DNA from: Bryopsis sp. KO-2023
Taxonomy: Eukaryota > Chlorophyta > Ulvophyceae > Bryopsidales > Bryopsidaceae
Assembly: GCA_030272585.1 (NCBI GenBank)
Contig: BSYQ01000009.1
Location: 4,898,001-4,962,000, forward strand
Length of the DNA: 64,000 nt
Reading direction: 5' to 3'
The notes under the pieces are model-generated. The model was not told where the DNA came from. It saw nothing but the letters and a program-made list of their open reading frames with translations, and made no database searches. Every line of letters starts with the position of its first letter. Position 1 is the first letter of the stretch. A program made the position numbers and the translations under genes. Below are positions 1 to 10,851 of the stretch, in pieces.

Positions 1-256
1 ATGGACGGACAGCAATAAAATTACTAAAAGAAATTATTAATGATAATTATTGGCAATTTACCTGTCAGTCACAAATATCCATAACGAAACGCTCATGCAG
101 ATGAGTAATATGTTGATTAACAAGTCCCATCACTCCAACACACATAAAAACTCACTCCCACAATTTCACAAATTATAATGACGACGACCCGCTACCAAGA
201 AAAACGGCTCAAGAATGAAGTAGAAAGTACGTATCGTTTTTTTTTTTTTTTCTCAC

Positions 257-1025
257 CTTGCGCGAGAGGCAGTGATCGTACAAAAACATTTGGCCCATTT
301 TTACGACGGGCAGGGTTGCAAATATTTTTGCCTTCATGCCAAATTTGTTCATTGCGTATGGAATTCCCCCCAAATGCTGAGGGTCGGGATGCGATAACAA
401 AACCACATCAATCGTACTCGCTATCCTACCCCAAAAAAGAAACACTCAACCAAAAATTGAAAAAAAAAATGCAAAAAGAACAAAGTATTCACACATAGTT
501 ATCACTCCATTCCAGCTGCATTCAAACCAGAGGATATTTTTTGAAAATTGAAACTAGTTTCTTACACAAGGCCAAAAGGCTGAGTGCAACCCGTTCACGA
601 AAAAAAAAAAAAAGAAGTTAAAAGTTAAAGTTTTTTAGTCTGACTCAGAAAGAAAGCATCGTATCATCACAATGTCCATATCTAGCTCTCTACCCCACCC
701 TTTCGACTTAATTTTCGATAAGATTTTTAATAGGTTGCTTTTTAAAAATCACAAAGCTTTAAGGATATACATTCATTCGATTTTCGTTTCGTAATCGAAT
801 CAGATGCATGCATTTCTTTTTTTCTTTCTTTCCTTTTTTTTTTTCCTTGTTTTTTTTCTTTGATTTTTATTTTTACCTCTTCAAAGGCTCTAGTTCTGAG
901 ACGTCAAATGGTTCGCTCCATCCACAGTCCAGCAAACACCGGCACCCTCCAAACTCCAGAAAATAACACAGGGGGCCGTTGCCTCTCACACCGCACAGCG
1001 GCGTGAAATTGATCGACGTCCCCAT
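257..1025 (-). CDS. CPSF2: CPSF2 (CPSF-100), 5' part only, runs off the left edge
   Basis: This is the amino-terminal end of the 100-kDa cleavage and polyadenylation specificity factor subunit, a metallo-beta-lactamase/beta-CASP fold protein of the nuclear mRNA 3'-end processing complex. Two exons are visible on the minus strand: 1025-877 (phase 2) and 425-257 (phase 0), giving 106 residues. Exon 1 starts [13 protein letters not shown] and contains CYFLEF and CLLDCGW, as in the family. Exon 2 carries [20 protein letters not shown] and KMGQMFLYD, which are diagnostic of CPSF2; HPDPQH replaces the HxHxDH metal site of CPSF3, as expected for the inactive paralogue. The splice is AG|GTAAAA to TAG|G. 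I could not find the next exon in 1-256, so it probably lies outside the window. The gene is divergent from the Lon gene. Confidence 0.88.
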
Positions 1026-1515
1026 GCCCCCCCCCCAAAAAAAAGGGGAAGAAAAAACAAAAGGTTCGCCCCCCCGTTGCTCGATTTTTCCTTTTCAGAA
1101 ACGCTTCGGAAAAACAGGTGTATCGTTAAGATGTGAGGGAATGTATCTACCCTGGGGTTTTTTGATTTTGAAAAACGAAATTACGAATTACGAATTCGAT
1201 CGTAATAAAGGTCGTGCGGTACGTGAGCTTTTGTAAATGAAACTAGAACTTTGTGGCGTATTCGATGCGTATCCGACCATCGACTGGCAGGGTTTGGATG
1301 CATTTCGTGTCCGAAGAGCGCTGGGTAAAGGACCCTGCGTCGTTGGGAGTGTCATCACCGCGAACTCCCGACGAGAAAGTCAATCCCTGTTCCAGCGACG
1401 ACTTTGATCGCTCCTACGTCGGCGTATTTCGACGATCACGGGGGGACCACGGGCGGGTGATTTGATCCTGGGGGGGTGTTCGGCGTACGGGAGAGAGAGA
1501 GAGTGAGAGAGAGAA
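1026..1515. promoter_or_regulatory. Shared upstream region of CPSF2 (minus) and Lon (plus)
   Basis: These 490 bp separate the two divergent start codons and must hold both 5' UTRs and promoters. The segment has a run of C followed by A near 1027-1042 and a GA-repeat just before the Lon start (1490-1514). The middle (1250-1460) is GC-richer than the surroundings. I see no clear TATA box. Confidence 0.5.
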
Positions 1516-4500
1516 ATGTTTCATTTTCACTCGCTGAGAGCGTCGGGGTTGAGATCGACGGTGCGATGCGTCGAGTCGTCGATCGAGTACTTCGAGTGGG
1601 TGGGCGTGCGCAGGAACTCTGACGATAGCGTCAATTTTGCGGTTCGACTCTGGAGGAGGTAGGGCGAACGAATCTGTTCAATTCCTTTCTCTTTCCTTTT
1701 TTCCCCTCTCTGTGCCGGCGTCCTTCAGTTTCTGTTCCAAGAAGCATGATTTTTTTTTTGAATGAAAAAAGTCATATCCACAATATGTTTTTGGCATTCA
1801 ATTGAGTTTTGATTTTTTCATGTTCTCCAGTACATTTCTTTGAGGAAGGATCGATACGAAAACTCACCAGAAAACACATTTCTAAATCCTGCATGTGCTT
1901 TCGAAATGCTCTGTGGATTTTTTATTTCAGTTTATATTTAAGTTGAAATCGCACAAAATGTATTACCTGAAATCTGATGCGTTGTGTAATGATGCCTGAC
2001 CAGCTTAAGAAATACAAAAACTGGAAAGAATCCGGAGCCAGTTAAGGTGGATTCCAAAACTCACACTGCGAGCGGCAATGCTGGCAAAGGAAAATCATCC
2101 AGTGACGTTGTGGTGGTAAATCCTGAAGACAAATTCAGAGAGGTAATGGCAAAGCAATCAAAAAATTGACATCAAGGGAGATGCTCGTATGCAAAATTCA
2201 GTTATTTCAGCATCTTTTTTTTTTTTTTTTTGGTTGAGCACCGTGCAGAAGAATTTGCAGAATGCCTTGAGTAATGAAGTAGCTTTTTCTTTTTCTGGGG
2301 GGTTTACAGTTGTTGTGTTTTTGAATTCCCTAACCCCCCTCCCCTTCTGGCATCAAAACAACGCATTAAGAAAATGAATTCAAAATATATGCATCGCACA
2401 AGCAAGGTTGAAAGTGCACATATACATCTGTAAGAGAATCTAAACGTAGCTTTAAGAAAAGTAAACCTTTACTATTATTTTTTTATTTTTATTTTTATTA
2501 TTTTTTTGAGGGGGGGCCTGCATGAAGAAGAAGAGTGCAAGATTTATTGACTTTATCAATCCAGGAATATAAATTTACACATATGTCTGAGCTTTAAAAT
2601 GTTCACTTGTTGTTTTGGGTGGTGGTGCGGCTGGTTTCTATTGAACCTATTGTGTGTTGAAGGTTTTTGCAGTGGAGTTAAATCGTCGGCCGCTGATGCC
2701 TGGAACGGCAATCCCTGTGGTAGTCAGCAACATGAAACTCATCGACGAATTATCGGAATTGAAAAAATCAGGGTGAGTGCATTCCCCCCCCCCCTTCCTT
2801 ACACACACACACACACACAAGGAGACGATATTCATTGGAGCAACGTTTTGATGAGTGATCTGCAGTCAATCCTGGACTCATGTCTAGAGCAGTGTATTTT
2901 TTATTTTTTTTTGTGACCCATTATGACCCTTTTTGCCCATTGTGGCCCTTCCAAAAATTTTGCTTTTTGGGCCACAAAAGGGTCACATGCACCCAAAAAA
3001 GTTTGATCTAGTTTGATATATATATTGTGGCCACAATCCTAAATTAAAAAAAAAACGATGATTCCACAGAACCCGCAACCAACAGGGGAAAAAAAAAAAT
3101 CGAATCAATTTTGTGTTCGACACCTTGAAATTTGTATCATGGGCCACATTCTCAATTTTTCGTTGAAATAAGGGCCACATGAAGGTAAAATAGGTCAAAT
3201 TTAGGGCCACTTTTGGGCCGATTCAAAAAAAAAAAAGCAGCACTGGTCTAGATTGTTGATTCCATTATTGTGTTGTATGCGTTGTTGTGGCGGTAGGGTG
3301 CAGGCATATGTGGGTGCTTTTCTTCGAAAGCCGGAGGAAAAACCAACTGGGGTTCAAAGCTTTGCACCAAGCAGTCTGGATGCCGCAAGCCATTTGTACG
3401 AGGTTGGGACTTTTGCTCAGGTGAGAGAGCCGATCAACCCTCGAATTACCCCCCCCCCAAAAAAAAGAACCTGTGAATGCACAATACGATTCAAATGAAT
3501 GGATGGATGAATGGATTGGATTGGATGCAGCACTTTTCCGTCGGTGGAATTGGCTAGCCTCGACCTCAACCTCGCAAACGCCCAAAACCCATCCACACAC
3601 TTGCACCAGGATCGCTAAAAACCTCGTTTCTTTTAAATTCAAGAAAATCAGAAAAAAAATCAATACAGAATTTAGATGAGCCATCACCCCCGCCGCCAAG
3701 GGGGAAAAATGCAACATCTGTTGATTTTTTTTTCGCAAACTGGGAAGCAATTTTTTTTTCCTGGATGGGATCCATGGGATGAAATTATTTATTAAAAAAA
3801 AATAAAGAAAAACCTTGCTTGTGGTTTGGTAGGTGCATATGATTTTGCCTGCAGATGGCCAAGATACAACTCACCTAATGCTGCTTGGGCACAAGCGAAT
3901 ACGAAGGATGTCGACGGTAGGTTTGCCATTCAAAATAAGAATTTGTTTCCTTTTTTTCTCAATTTTTTTTCTTACCTGGAGTCTTGTTGATCTTATTTAT
4001 ACAAACTAAGGCAAATTCGCCGAGTGCAGTTTCTGTTTCACAAAAACCCACCGAAGGCTGGAAATATGAATCTGTGTTTTTTTTTGTTGGAATTCATGTA
4101 AGGAAAGCTCCACCCTGTGGTCCTGGCTTAGCATTTTGTTTTTGATTTCTGTTCTTTTTTTTTGGGGGGGGGGGAGAAGGGGGGGAATTCTAGTAGAGAA
4201 TCTCGTTAGTAATCGAGTGAGTTTGTGTGTCAGACTCAAGATAATCCTTTAAAGGTGAAAATTCAAGGGCTGATGGATAAGCCCCACACATCTTCTGATC
4301 ACATGAAGGTGAGGATACGAAAATGTCGAATCGATCAAGTAGCGTCGATTTGTTTGATGCTCAGCTCATCTGACAGTTCTGTGTCACTCTCTACTGTTTT
4401 TTTTTTTTCTTTCTAAAAGTACTTTTAGTCTGGGAACTCATGGAGAATTTGTTTGTGTAATGAGGGCATTATTTTTTTTCTTTTTCAAATTCCATCAACC

Positions 4501-7500
4501 CCCTCTTCCCAAGAACATCTATTCTATTCTTGGCAACCCCAAATTCAGGACAAAAGGGAGAAAATAAAACAAAAAAAGAGATTTTTTTTTCTTCTTTTTT
4601 TGTTGCCTTGGTGAAGCCCCCACGGTGAACAGCCCATCCATAATTATTGATTCAAACTGTGTGGAAATGCTGTGCTTCTCATTTTGTCGGAAAGCTCATG
4701 TTTTTTTCACCATCCATAAAGAAGTGAGGAATCCTATGCCACGATCATTCCGTTTTCATATATTTTCTTTCTTTCTTTCATTTTTTGTTTTTTTGGAACA
4801 GGCAATGCAAATGGAAATCCTATCGACGATGCGAGAATTGTTCCATTTGCATCCTTTGTATACGGAACAGTTGAAATCGTTGCAAGCGTTTGGGGTGGGG
4901 GCTAATATGAGCAGCATATCTCGATTGACAGACATAGGGGCAGGGCTGACTAATGCTGAAGATAGCGTTCTTCAAGGCGTCCTTGAAGAATTAGACGTCG
5001 ATGAAAGGTGGAGCCCCGAATAAATTCCCTGTTTTTATGATTTATTTTATTTTTTTTTTTTTTTTCGGGTGGGGAAGATGGATTGTAAAAATACCTGCTG
5101 AGTGTGCCAATGAGCGGCTCTTTTTTTTTGGTTTTTTTTGGTTGATTTTTTTTTCTGACATGCGTGTTTCAGGGGTCAAAGGGTCCTGGAAATTCTCAAG
5201 AAGGAAATCGAGTTGGTCAAATTACAGCAGCAAATCGGAAAGCAAGTGGAGGAAAAAATCAACAAGGATCAAAGGAAATACTTCTTGATGGAACAACTCA
5301 AAAGCATCAAAAAGGAACTGGGTTTGGAAAAAGACGACAAGAGCGCGTTGATTCAAAAATTCAAAGAGAAATTTTCCACGTTTGAAGCGACGGCCCCTGA
5401 GCAAGCCAAGACAGTCATAGAGGAGGAGCTGGAAAAGTTGTCTGCCCTGGAGCCGGTTTCGTCAGAATTCAACGTAACTCGGAATTATTTGGATTGGCTG
5501 ACCTCACTTCCCTGGGGAAAATACAGTGAGGAAAGACTCGATGTCCAGCATGCCAGGCAGGTACGTTTCGGGAAAAAAAAAAAAAAAAAGCCAAAAAAAA
5601 CTAATATGCTTTAAAGAAATTCATTAAAAAAAAGGAAAGAAAGAATAATAGTAATAATTTTAATTTCAATTTTTTTTGAATAAAATCATTTATCAAGTAC
5701 TATTTTTGCATACAGTGAAACCTGTTGTGGGGTGAAAACCCCACATGCCCCCCTCCCCCCGCCAAAAAGAAAAAAAAAGAAAAAGAAATTACTTAAAGAA
5801 AGGAAAGATAAAATATTTGACCGATATAAAGCCGTAAAAGTTTTGAGTGTGTGTTGTACTTAAGACGCCAAACGTCTGTGTTGCTGATTTTTTTTTTTTT
5901 TCTTAAAAAAAAAAAGGTGCTGGATGAGGATCATTATGGTCTGACGGACGTTAAGGAAAGGATATTGGAGTTTATCGCTGTCGGGCTGCTGAAGGGTGCA
6001 ACTCAAGGGAAAATGGTCTGTCTGGTGGGGCCCCCTGGCGTGGGGAAAACCTCCATCGGAAAATCGGTGGCTAGAGCTTTGAACAGGAAATACTACAGGT
6101 CAGGATTCGTAAAAAAATCAGAGATTCTGTCATCAAAGTGTCGAAAACTAAAAAAACGTCAGTTTTTTATAAGAAAAAAAGGTTTATGGTGTGGTGTTGT
6201 GTTATGACTGTATAGGTTTTCTGTCGGGGGTTTGAGCGATGTTGCGGAAATCAAGGGGCATAGGAGGACCTATGTGGGTGCGATGCCCGGAAAGATTGTT
6301 CAATGTTTGAAGTCAACAGGCTCCTCCAATCCTTTGGTGCTGATTGATGAAATCGACAAGCTTGGGAAAGGTTACCAAGGTGGGGACTGAATTTTTATTT
6401 TTTTTTTGGAATTTTACTGAATTTTGTCCTCCTTTTTTTTTTTTTAACGGACCTCGCTTAACTGGTTCATTTTTGCTCTGTATGAATGTGTTTTCAGGAG
6501 ATCCAGCCAGTGCGCTGTTAGAATTGCTGGACCCAGAACAAAACAGTGGTTTTCTGGACCACTACCTGGACGTCCCCATCGATCTGTCAAAAGTGCTGTT
6601 CATGTGTACCGCCAATGTTCTGGACACCATTCCAGGGCCCTTGCTGGATCGCATGGAGGTCATTCGACTCTCAGGCTACATATTTTCAGAAAAACTGGCC
6701 ATCGGCAGGAAATACCTGGAAGTCCAAATCAGGGAAGCCACGGGCACCCCCGAAAACAGCGTGGTGGTGGAAGAAGCAGCAATGCACAACCTGATCCAGG
6801 TTGGTGTCAAGTTCTAAGAAGCTGTATTTGGCTGTGTTACAAAGTGTGGAAAATCCAGCACTACCAAATCAAATGTTGGGAAGAGGAGAAGCTGTAGTTG
6901 GCTGCGTTAAGTGTGGAAAATCCAGCACCACCAAATCAAATGTTGGGAAGAGGAGCACCCTTGGAGCTTGCTTGCTTGGAAGTCAGACGTTTCTGTGGAA
7001 ACCCAGTGTGGCTTTTCGTTGGATGTTCGGCCAATGTTCGAATCGATGATATTTGTGTGGGGTGTTTGCTTCGTTCCAGGACTATTGTCGGGAGGCTGGC
7101 GTGAGGAACTTGAAAAACCAGCTGGAAAAGCTGTACAGGAAAGCAGCTCTGAAGCTGGTGACGGCTGGGGCGGTGGGGCCCAAGCAAATTCTGGAGGAGC
7201 AAAAGCGGGAGGAGGAATCTGAGGAGCCCGAAACCTCGGAGGAAAAAGAAGATGAAAAAGATGCATGGGAAGCTGGGGAGCCGGTTTCGGAGGAGGATAA
7301 AACTGTCATTGAAGGGGCAGACAAAAAAGAAAAACCAGAATCTGCCAAAAAGAAGGAAGAGGAGCCCCTCCCGAAGGTATGGAAAATTTCCTGTTGGAAA
7401 AAACACACGCACACACACATGCGACAAAAACAGAAATAGAACAAAGCATTGAATGAAAAGGACTGATTCTGAAGCTTTGTCATTGTGGTTCTGTTTTGTG

Positions 7501-9379
7501 TTTTTTCGACTAGGCTCGCTATGATGGGGACCCTGTAATTGTCAAGACGACCGATTTGGCAGAGTATCTGGGGCAACCCCCATTCAGAACAGACAAGTTT
7601 TATCCGACTACCCCTCCTGGAGTAGTGATGGGTCTGGCTTGGACAGCCATGGGGGGAAGCACATTGTATGCTGAATCCGCTGTCATAGAGTCTGCGCAAG
7701 GAAAGGTATTCTCTAAATTTTGGCTTCATGTTTTTGCACGGTTTTTCTGGGGCTTTTCACGATCGCCGAAAAACACGTATGGACAAGAAATGAAAAAGAT
7801 GCGGCTTTTTCCCCTGTGAGGGAAGTATTTTTTAGTGTCTTTCTTTCGTTTTCTTCTGTTGTTTCGTGTGGAGGGGGTGGGGTGGGGGAGTTGATTATGT
7901 GGATTGGCAGCTTAGCGTTTTTTTTTGGGTTTTTTTTCAAGGGTTCGATCACATGCACCGGAAAACTTGGGGAGGTCATGAAGGAAAGTGCCAGCATCGC
8001 TCATACATTCGCCAGAAGCTTCCACCATTCCAGGTAAAAAACACGTAAACAGAAAAACAGAAATTTTCCATCCAACATATTCTGTTAGTCGGGAGCGTCT
8101 TTTTGGTGGCGGGAAAAATATTCTTTCGCTGAAAAAGAGGGATCCTTTTTTTTTTCCGAGTTCACTGAACAAGAAATCGTGTAAGGAACTTACATAGGTT
8201 CTGCCATGTCCAAACTGAACCATATATTCGACAAGCCAGCAGAAGGAACTCCTATTATTATTACGGATATTATTTTTGTGCCTTTTTTTGTTCAAGTCTG
8301 AAAGTCTGACAGAGCAGCGTGTGCATCCTTTTTTTTGGTTTCGATGCAATTCTTGTTGGAATCTAAATGGTGATTTTTATTGTTGGAAGGCACGCGGACG
8401 ACCCATTCTTTGCTGATACCTCTATTCACATTCACTTCCCAGAGGGCGCCGTCCCGAAGGTACGCTTTAAAAAAAAGAAAAGAAAAGAATGAAATTAGGA
8501 AATGATTAATTATGAAAGGAAATGAGATTACCAGGAGTAGGGTTGGTTGTTGTTTTTGACTTCCTGTGGTGATCCCAGCTCATTTATATATCAGAAAGCA
8601 AAAACTGCAAAAGGAAAGAAACGTCAAAAATAAAAGGAAAGAAACTTCAAGAAGAAACTTCAATTTGGAAAGGAAAGAAACTTCGAAAAGAAAAGGAAAG
8701 AAACTCGAAAAAGACAAGAAGTTTCAAAAAGGAAGGAAGCGAAACCAGCGTTGAATCGACACCGTGGAATTTCTTGCAGGATGGCCCCAGTGCTGGAGTG
8801 ACTTTGATAACTTCGCTGCTTTCCCTTGCAAACAAGAAGCCGGTGATGCCAGATCTAGCAATGACAGGTTGGTCGAAAGGTTTTGCTGGAATAAAAAAAC
8901 TCTAATCAATCAATCGATTTTCTTTTTTCTTCTTTTTTCAATGACTTGCGGTGTTCTGCTTCTTCCAACGATAAAGTTACCTGTGCATTCTTTTTTACCT
9001 TTTTTTTTTTTGGCTCGAAGAAGCGATGTTTGAAATACAACCCCAACCATAGTACAGGACGACTTACCCCCCAATTTCAAAATGACAAGGATTTATCATG
9101 GAAATTAGAAAAGGCTGTGTGAAGAAAAATAATTTTTTTTGTGTTTTTTCAGGGGAGGTTACGCTGACTGGAAGGGTTTTACCGATCGGGGGTGTAAAAG
9201 AAAAAACGATTGCTGCTAGACGGAGCCAAGTCAAAAACATCATTTTCCCTGAAGGCAATCGCAAAGATTTTCAGGAACTGGCGGACGATGTGAAAGAGGG
9301 GCTGACTGTTCATTTCGTCGACACTTATGCAGACGTTTATAAAATTGCATTGTGTTACGATAATGAGAATTCAGGGTAA
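1516..9379 (+). CDS. LONP1: Mitochondrial Lon protease (ATP-dependent, LONP1 type)
   Basis: ATP-dependent AAA+ serine protease of the mitochondrial matrix. Seventeen exons join in frame: 1516-1658, 2004-2142, 2663-2772, 3297-3420, 3833-3916, 4234-4308, 4802-5007, 5173-5560, 5917-6098, 6216-6370, 6498-6799, 7080-7376, 7514-7705, 7942-8033, 8390-8459, 8780-8867, 9153-9379. The product is 957 aa (human LONP1 is 959). The first 50 residues are Arg-rich and low in acid, fitting a mitochondrial presequence. The LON substrate-binding domain begins near residue 95 ([11 protein letters not shown]). Walker A GPPGVGKT is at about 461-468 and Walker B VLIDEID at about 525-531. The protease dyad is Ser857 in KDGPSAG and Lys898 in GGVKEKT. 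A charged Glu/Lys-rich linker (7190-7376) precedes the protease domain, as in other mitochondrial Lons. Exon 3 uses the acceptor GAAG at 2662 and exon 14 the acceptor CAAG at 7941. Confidence 0.95.
6821..6955. repeat. Direct tandem duplication in Lon intron 11
   Basis: Two adjacent copies of a roughly 65-70 bp unit lie at 6821-6889 and 6891-6955. Both begin GCTGTA(T/G)TTGGCTG and end TGTTGGGAAGAGGAG; they differ by a few substitutions and a short indel. The duplication is wholly intronic. Confidence 0.85.
8587..8740 (+). repeat. Purine-only AAGGAAAGAAAC repeat in Lon intron 15
   Basis: An imperfect tandem array built on AAAGGAAAGAAACTTC units makes this stretch almost pure purine on the plus strand shortly before the acceptor at 8779. 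It is a simple repeat of the kind that can form triplex DNA; no function is claimed. Confidence 0.75.
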
Positions 9380-9965
9380 TATGGAACAAAAAAAAACAAA
9401 AACGGAGTTGTGTTTTTTTGTTCGAGTTCTTTTTGCAGGAGGAATATCTGGGGGGGGAGAGGGGTTGTCGACTTTGGACTTTACAACACATTCTTTTTGC
9501 ATTGTTTTTTTCTTTTTCTTTTTTTTTTGCAGTGCTAAGAAATAGGAGGATTTCTGAGACGTCGGCATAGTGTTTAATTTCTAGATCGGGTTGTGTAACC
9601 ACAATCATAGCCGCATGCCATTTTCCAGGTGCTCTTTTTCTTTCTTTCTTTTGTTCCTTTTTTTCTATGGTTGGCTACATTTTGCTTGGGAAATTAGACG
9701 TATGAATGGAAATCCTCACTACCAGAAGAAAAAAAAATCGTCCAGAAAGCGTGTTCACAGCAAAAGAATCGTAACTGTATTCGACAGAAAGAATCCTTGC
9801 ACTCTAAATGCTACCAACAATCCAATAATTACAACCAGGCAAAAAATGAGGATATCACCCCTGCATTATGCTGGGTGTCGGACTACTTCCAAACGAGCAA
9901 AAATGTTTTTTAAATACTTTTTTTCAATTATATTTTAAGTTTATGTGAATTCACATTCTTACATG

Positions 9966-10070
9966 AAAAAAGTACGACCACTGTTCCAACCAAAGTCCCT
10001 TCAAGTACCACAACCTAGAGTCCTAACTCTACAAACTGCCAGCGGATACCCAACCGAATTACTCCTTTCG
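9966..10070 (+). pseudogene. Decayed copy of exon 5 of the secreted-protein gene at 15.6 kb
   Basis: This segment matches 17230-17335 (exon 5 of the gene at 15628). A 24-nt exact block starts CTGTTCCAACCAAAG, and similarity continues on both sides. In the frame used by the intact exon, the copy reads Thr/Pro/Ser-rich and then meets a TAG stop. No flanking exons of that gene are found nearby, so it looks like a relic from duplication or transposition. Confidence 0.6.
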
Positions 10071-10402
10071 ACAGTTGGAAATACTCTCTGCCAGGGATAC
10101 ACAATCTGGGAAATCCGTACACATCCCCACACAGTTCAGTATCTGGACCACCAATGATCAGGGAGCCTACCAAATTTTAGACTCACCTCAGACGGGACGT
10201 TCTATTTCAAATGGCTGCATCAGTCCGCTGTCATTTATGTCTTGAGTATATTTGAATATTTTTAGTTCATCTATTGGCTTTTTTCTTTTTCGAGATTTTA
10301 TAAATGGCTGGTGGGTTTCGAACACACTGTTTGATGTTTGAATCTGCAGACATGCCCAAATTTAAGATTGGACCCGCCATTTATGATGACACAAAATATT
10401 CC

Positions 10403-10418
10403 CACGTGAGTCCACGTG
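10403..10418. promoter_or_regulatory. Two G-box (CACGTG) motifs spaced one helical turn
   Basis: CACGTG occurs at 10403-10408 and 10413-10418, ten bp apart start to start, about 435 bp upstream of the RING start codon. CACGTG is the core bound by bHLH and bZIP factors in plants and by bHLH factors elsewhere. The same-face spacing suggests a functional paired site, but this is inference from sequence alone. Confidence 0.45.
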
Positions 10419-10851
10419 AACCGAAAGCCAGAAACCGGATTGTGCCAACGCTCGTGCGTCCCAGTTCTTATACCGCGCGGAGCGAACCAACCTGCCTAAC
10501 TACAAGATCGATCGCGGGCGCGAACAAAAACGAAGAGGGTAAAACCAATGTCAGACACTCTACGTCCGATCCCCGACCTGTGTTCACCCACTTGTTTCGT
10601 CCCTGGGACGAGAATGCCATCAACGCATCGCTCAGTAGGGAAGAATTATCGTTTCCAGTACTTAAGCAAGTTCGCCCCGGTCACTTGATTACTTTTTGTT
10701 TTCGATCACAGACAATGGTCGATAATATTTTCGTGGGGATTTTTTTCCCCGTCTTGTCCCCGCGGATGCACCAAAGACGTCTCAGAGCGTTTTTTCGATG
10801 GTCAAGATCTGCTCACGCAACGCAGGTCAGGCCCGAGGGAGCGTCAGAACG

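Larger units (their letters stand above)
9380..10851. other. Intergenic and upstream region between Lon and the RING gene
   Basis: No gene is supported here. It contains the presumed Lon 3' UTR, a decayed copy of an exon (9966-10070) and paired G-box motifs (10403-10418). An open frame runs from 10304 into the RING exon 1 region, but it is in a different frame from the RING protein and has no recognisable domain. Confidence 0.5.

Noticed and set aside
1..256. Third CPSF2 exon at the left edge
   Set aside because: No reading on the minus strand matches the expected continuation, so the exon is assumed to lie outside the window.
6890..7080. Open frames in Lon intron 11 across the tandem duplication
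   Set aside because: They arise from the repeated unit lacking stops; the flanking exons join in phase without them.
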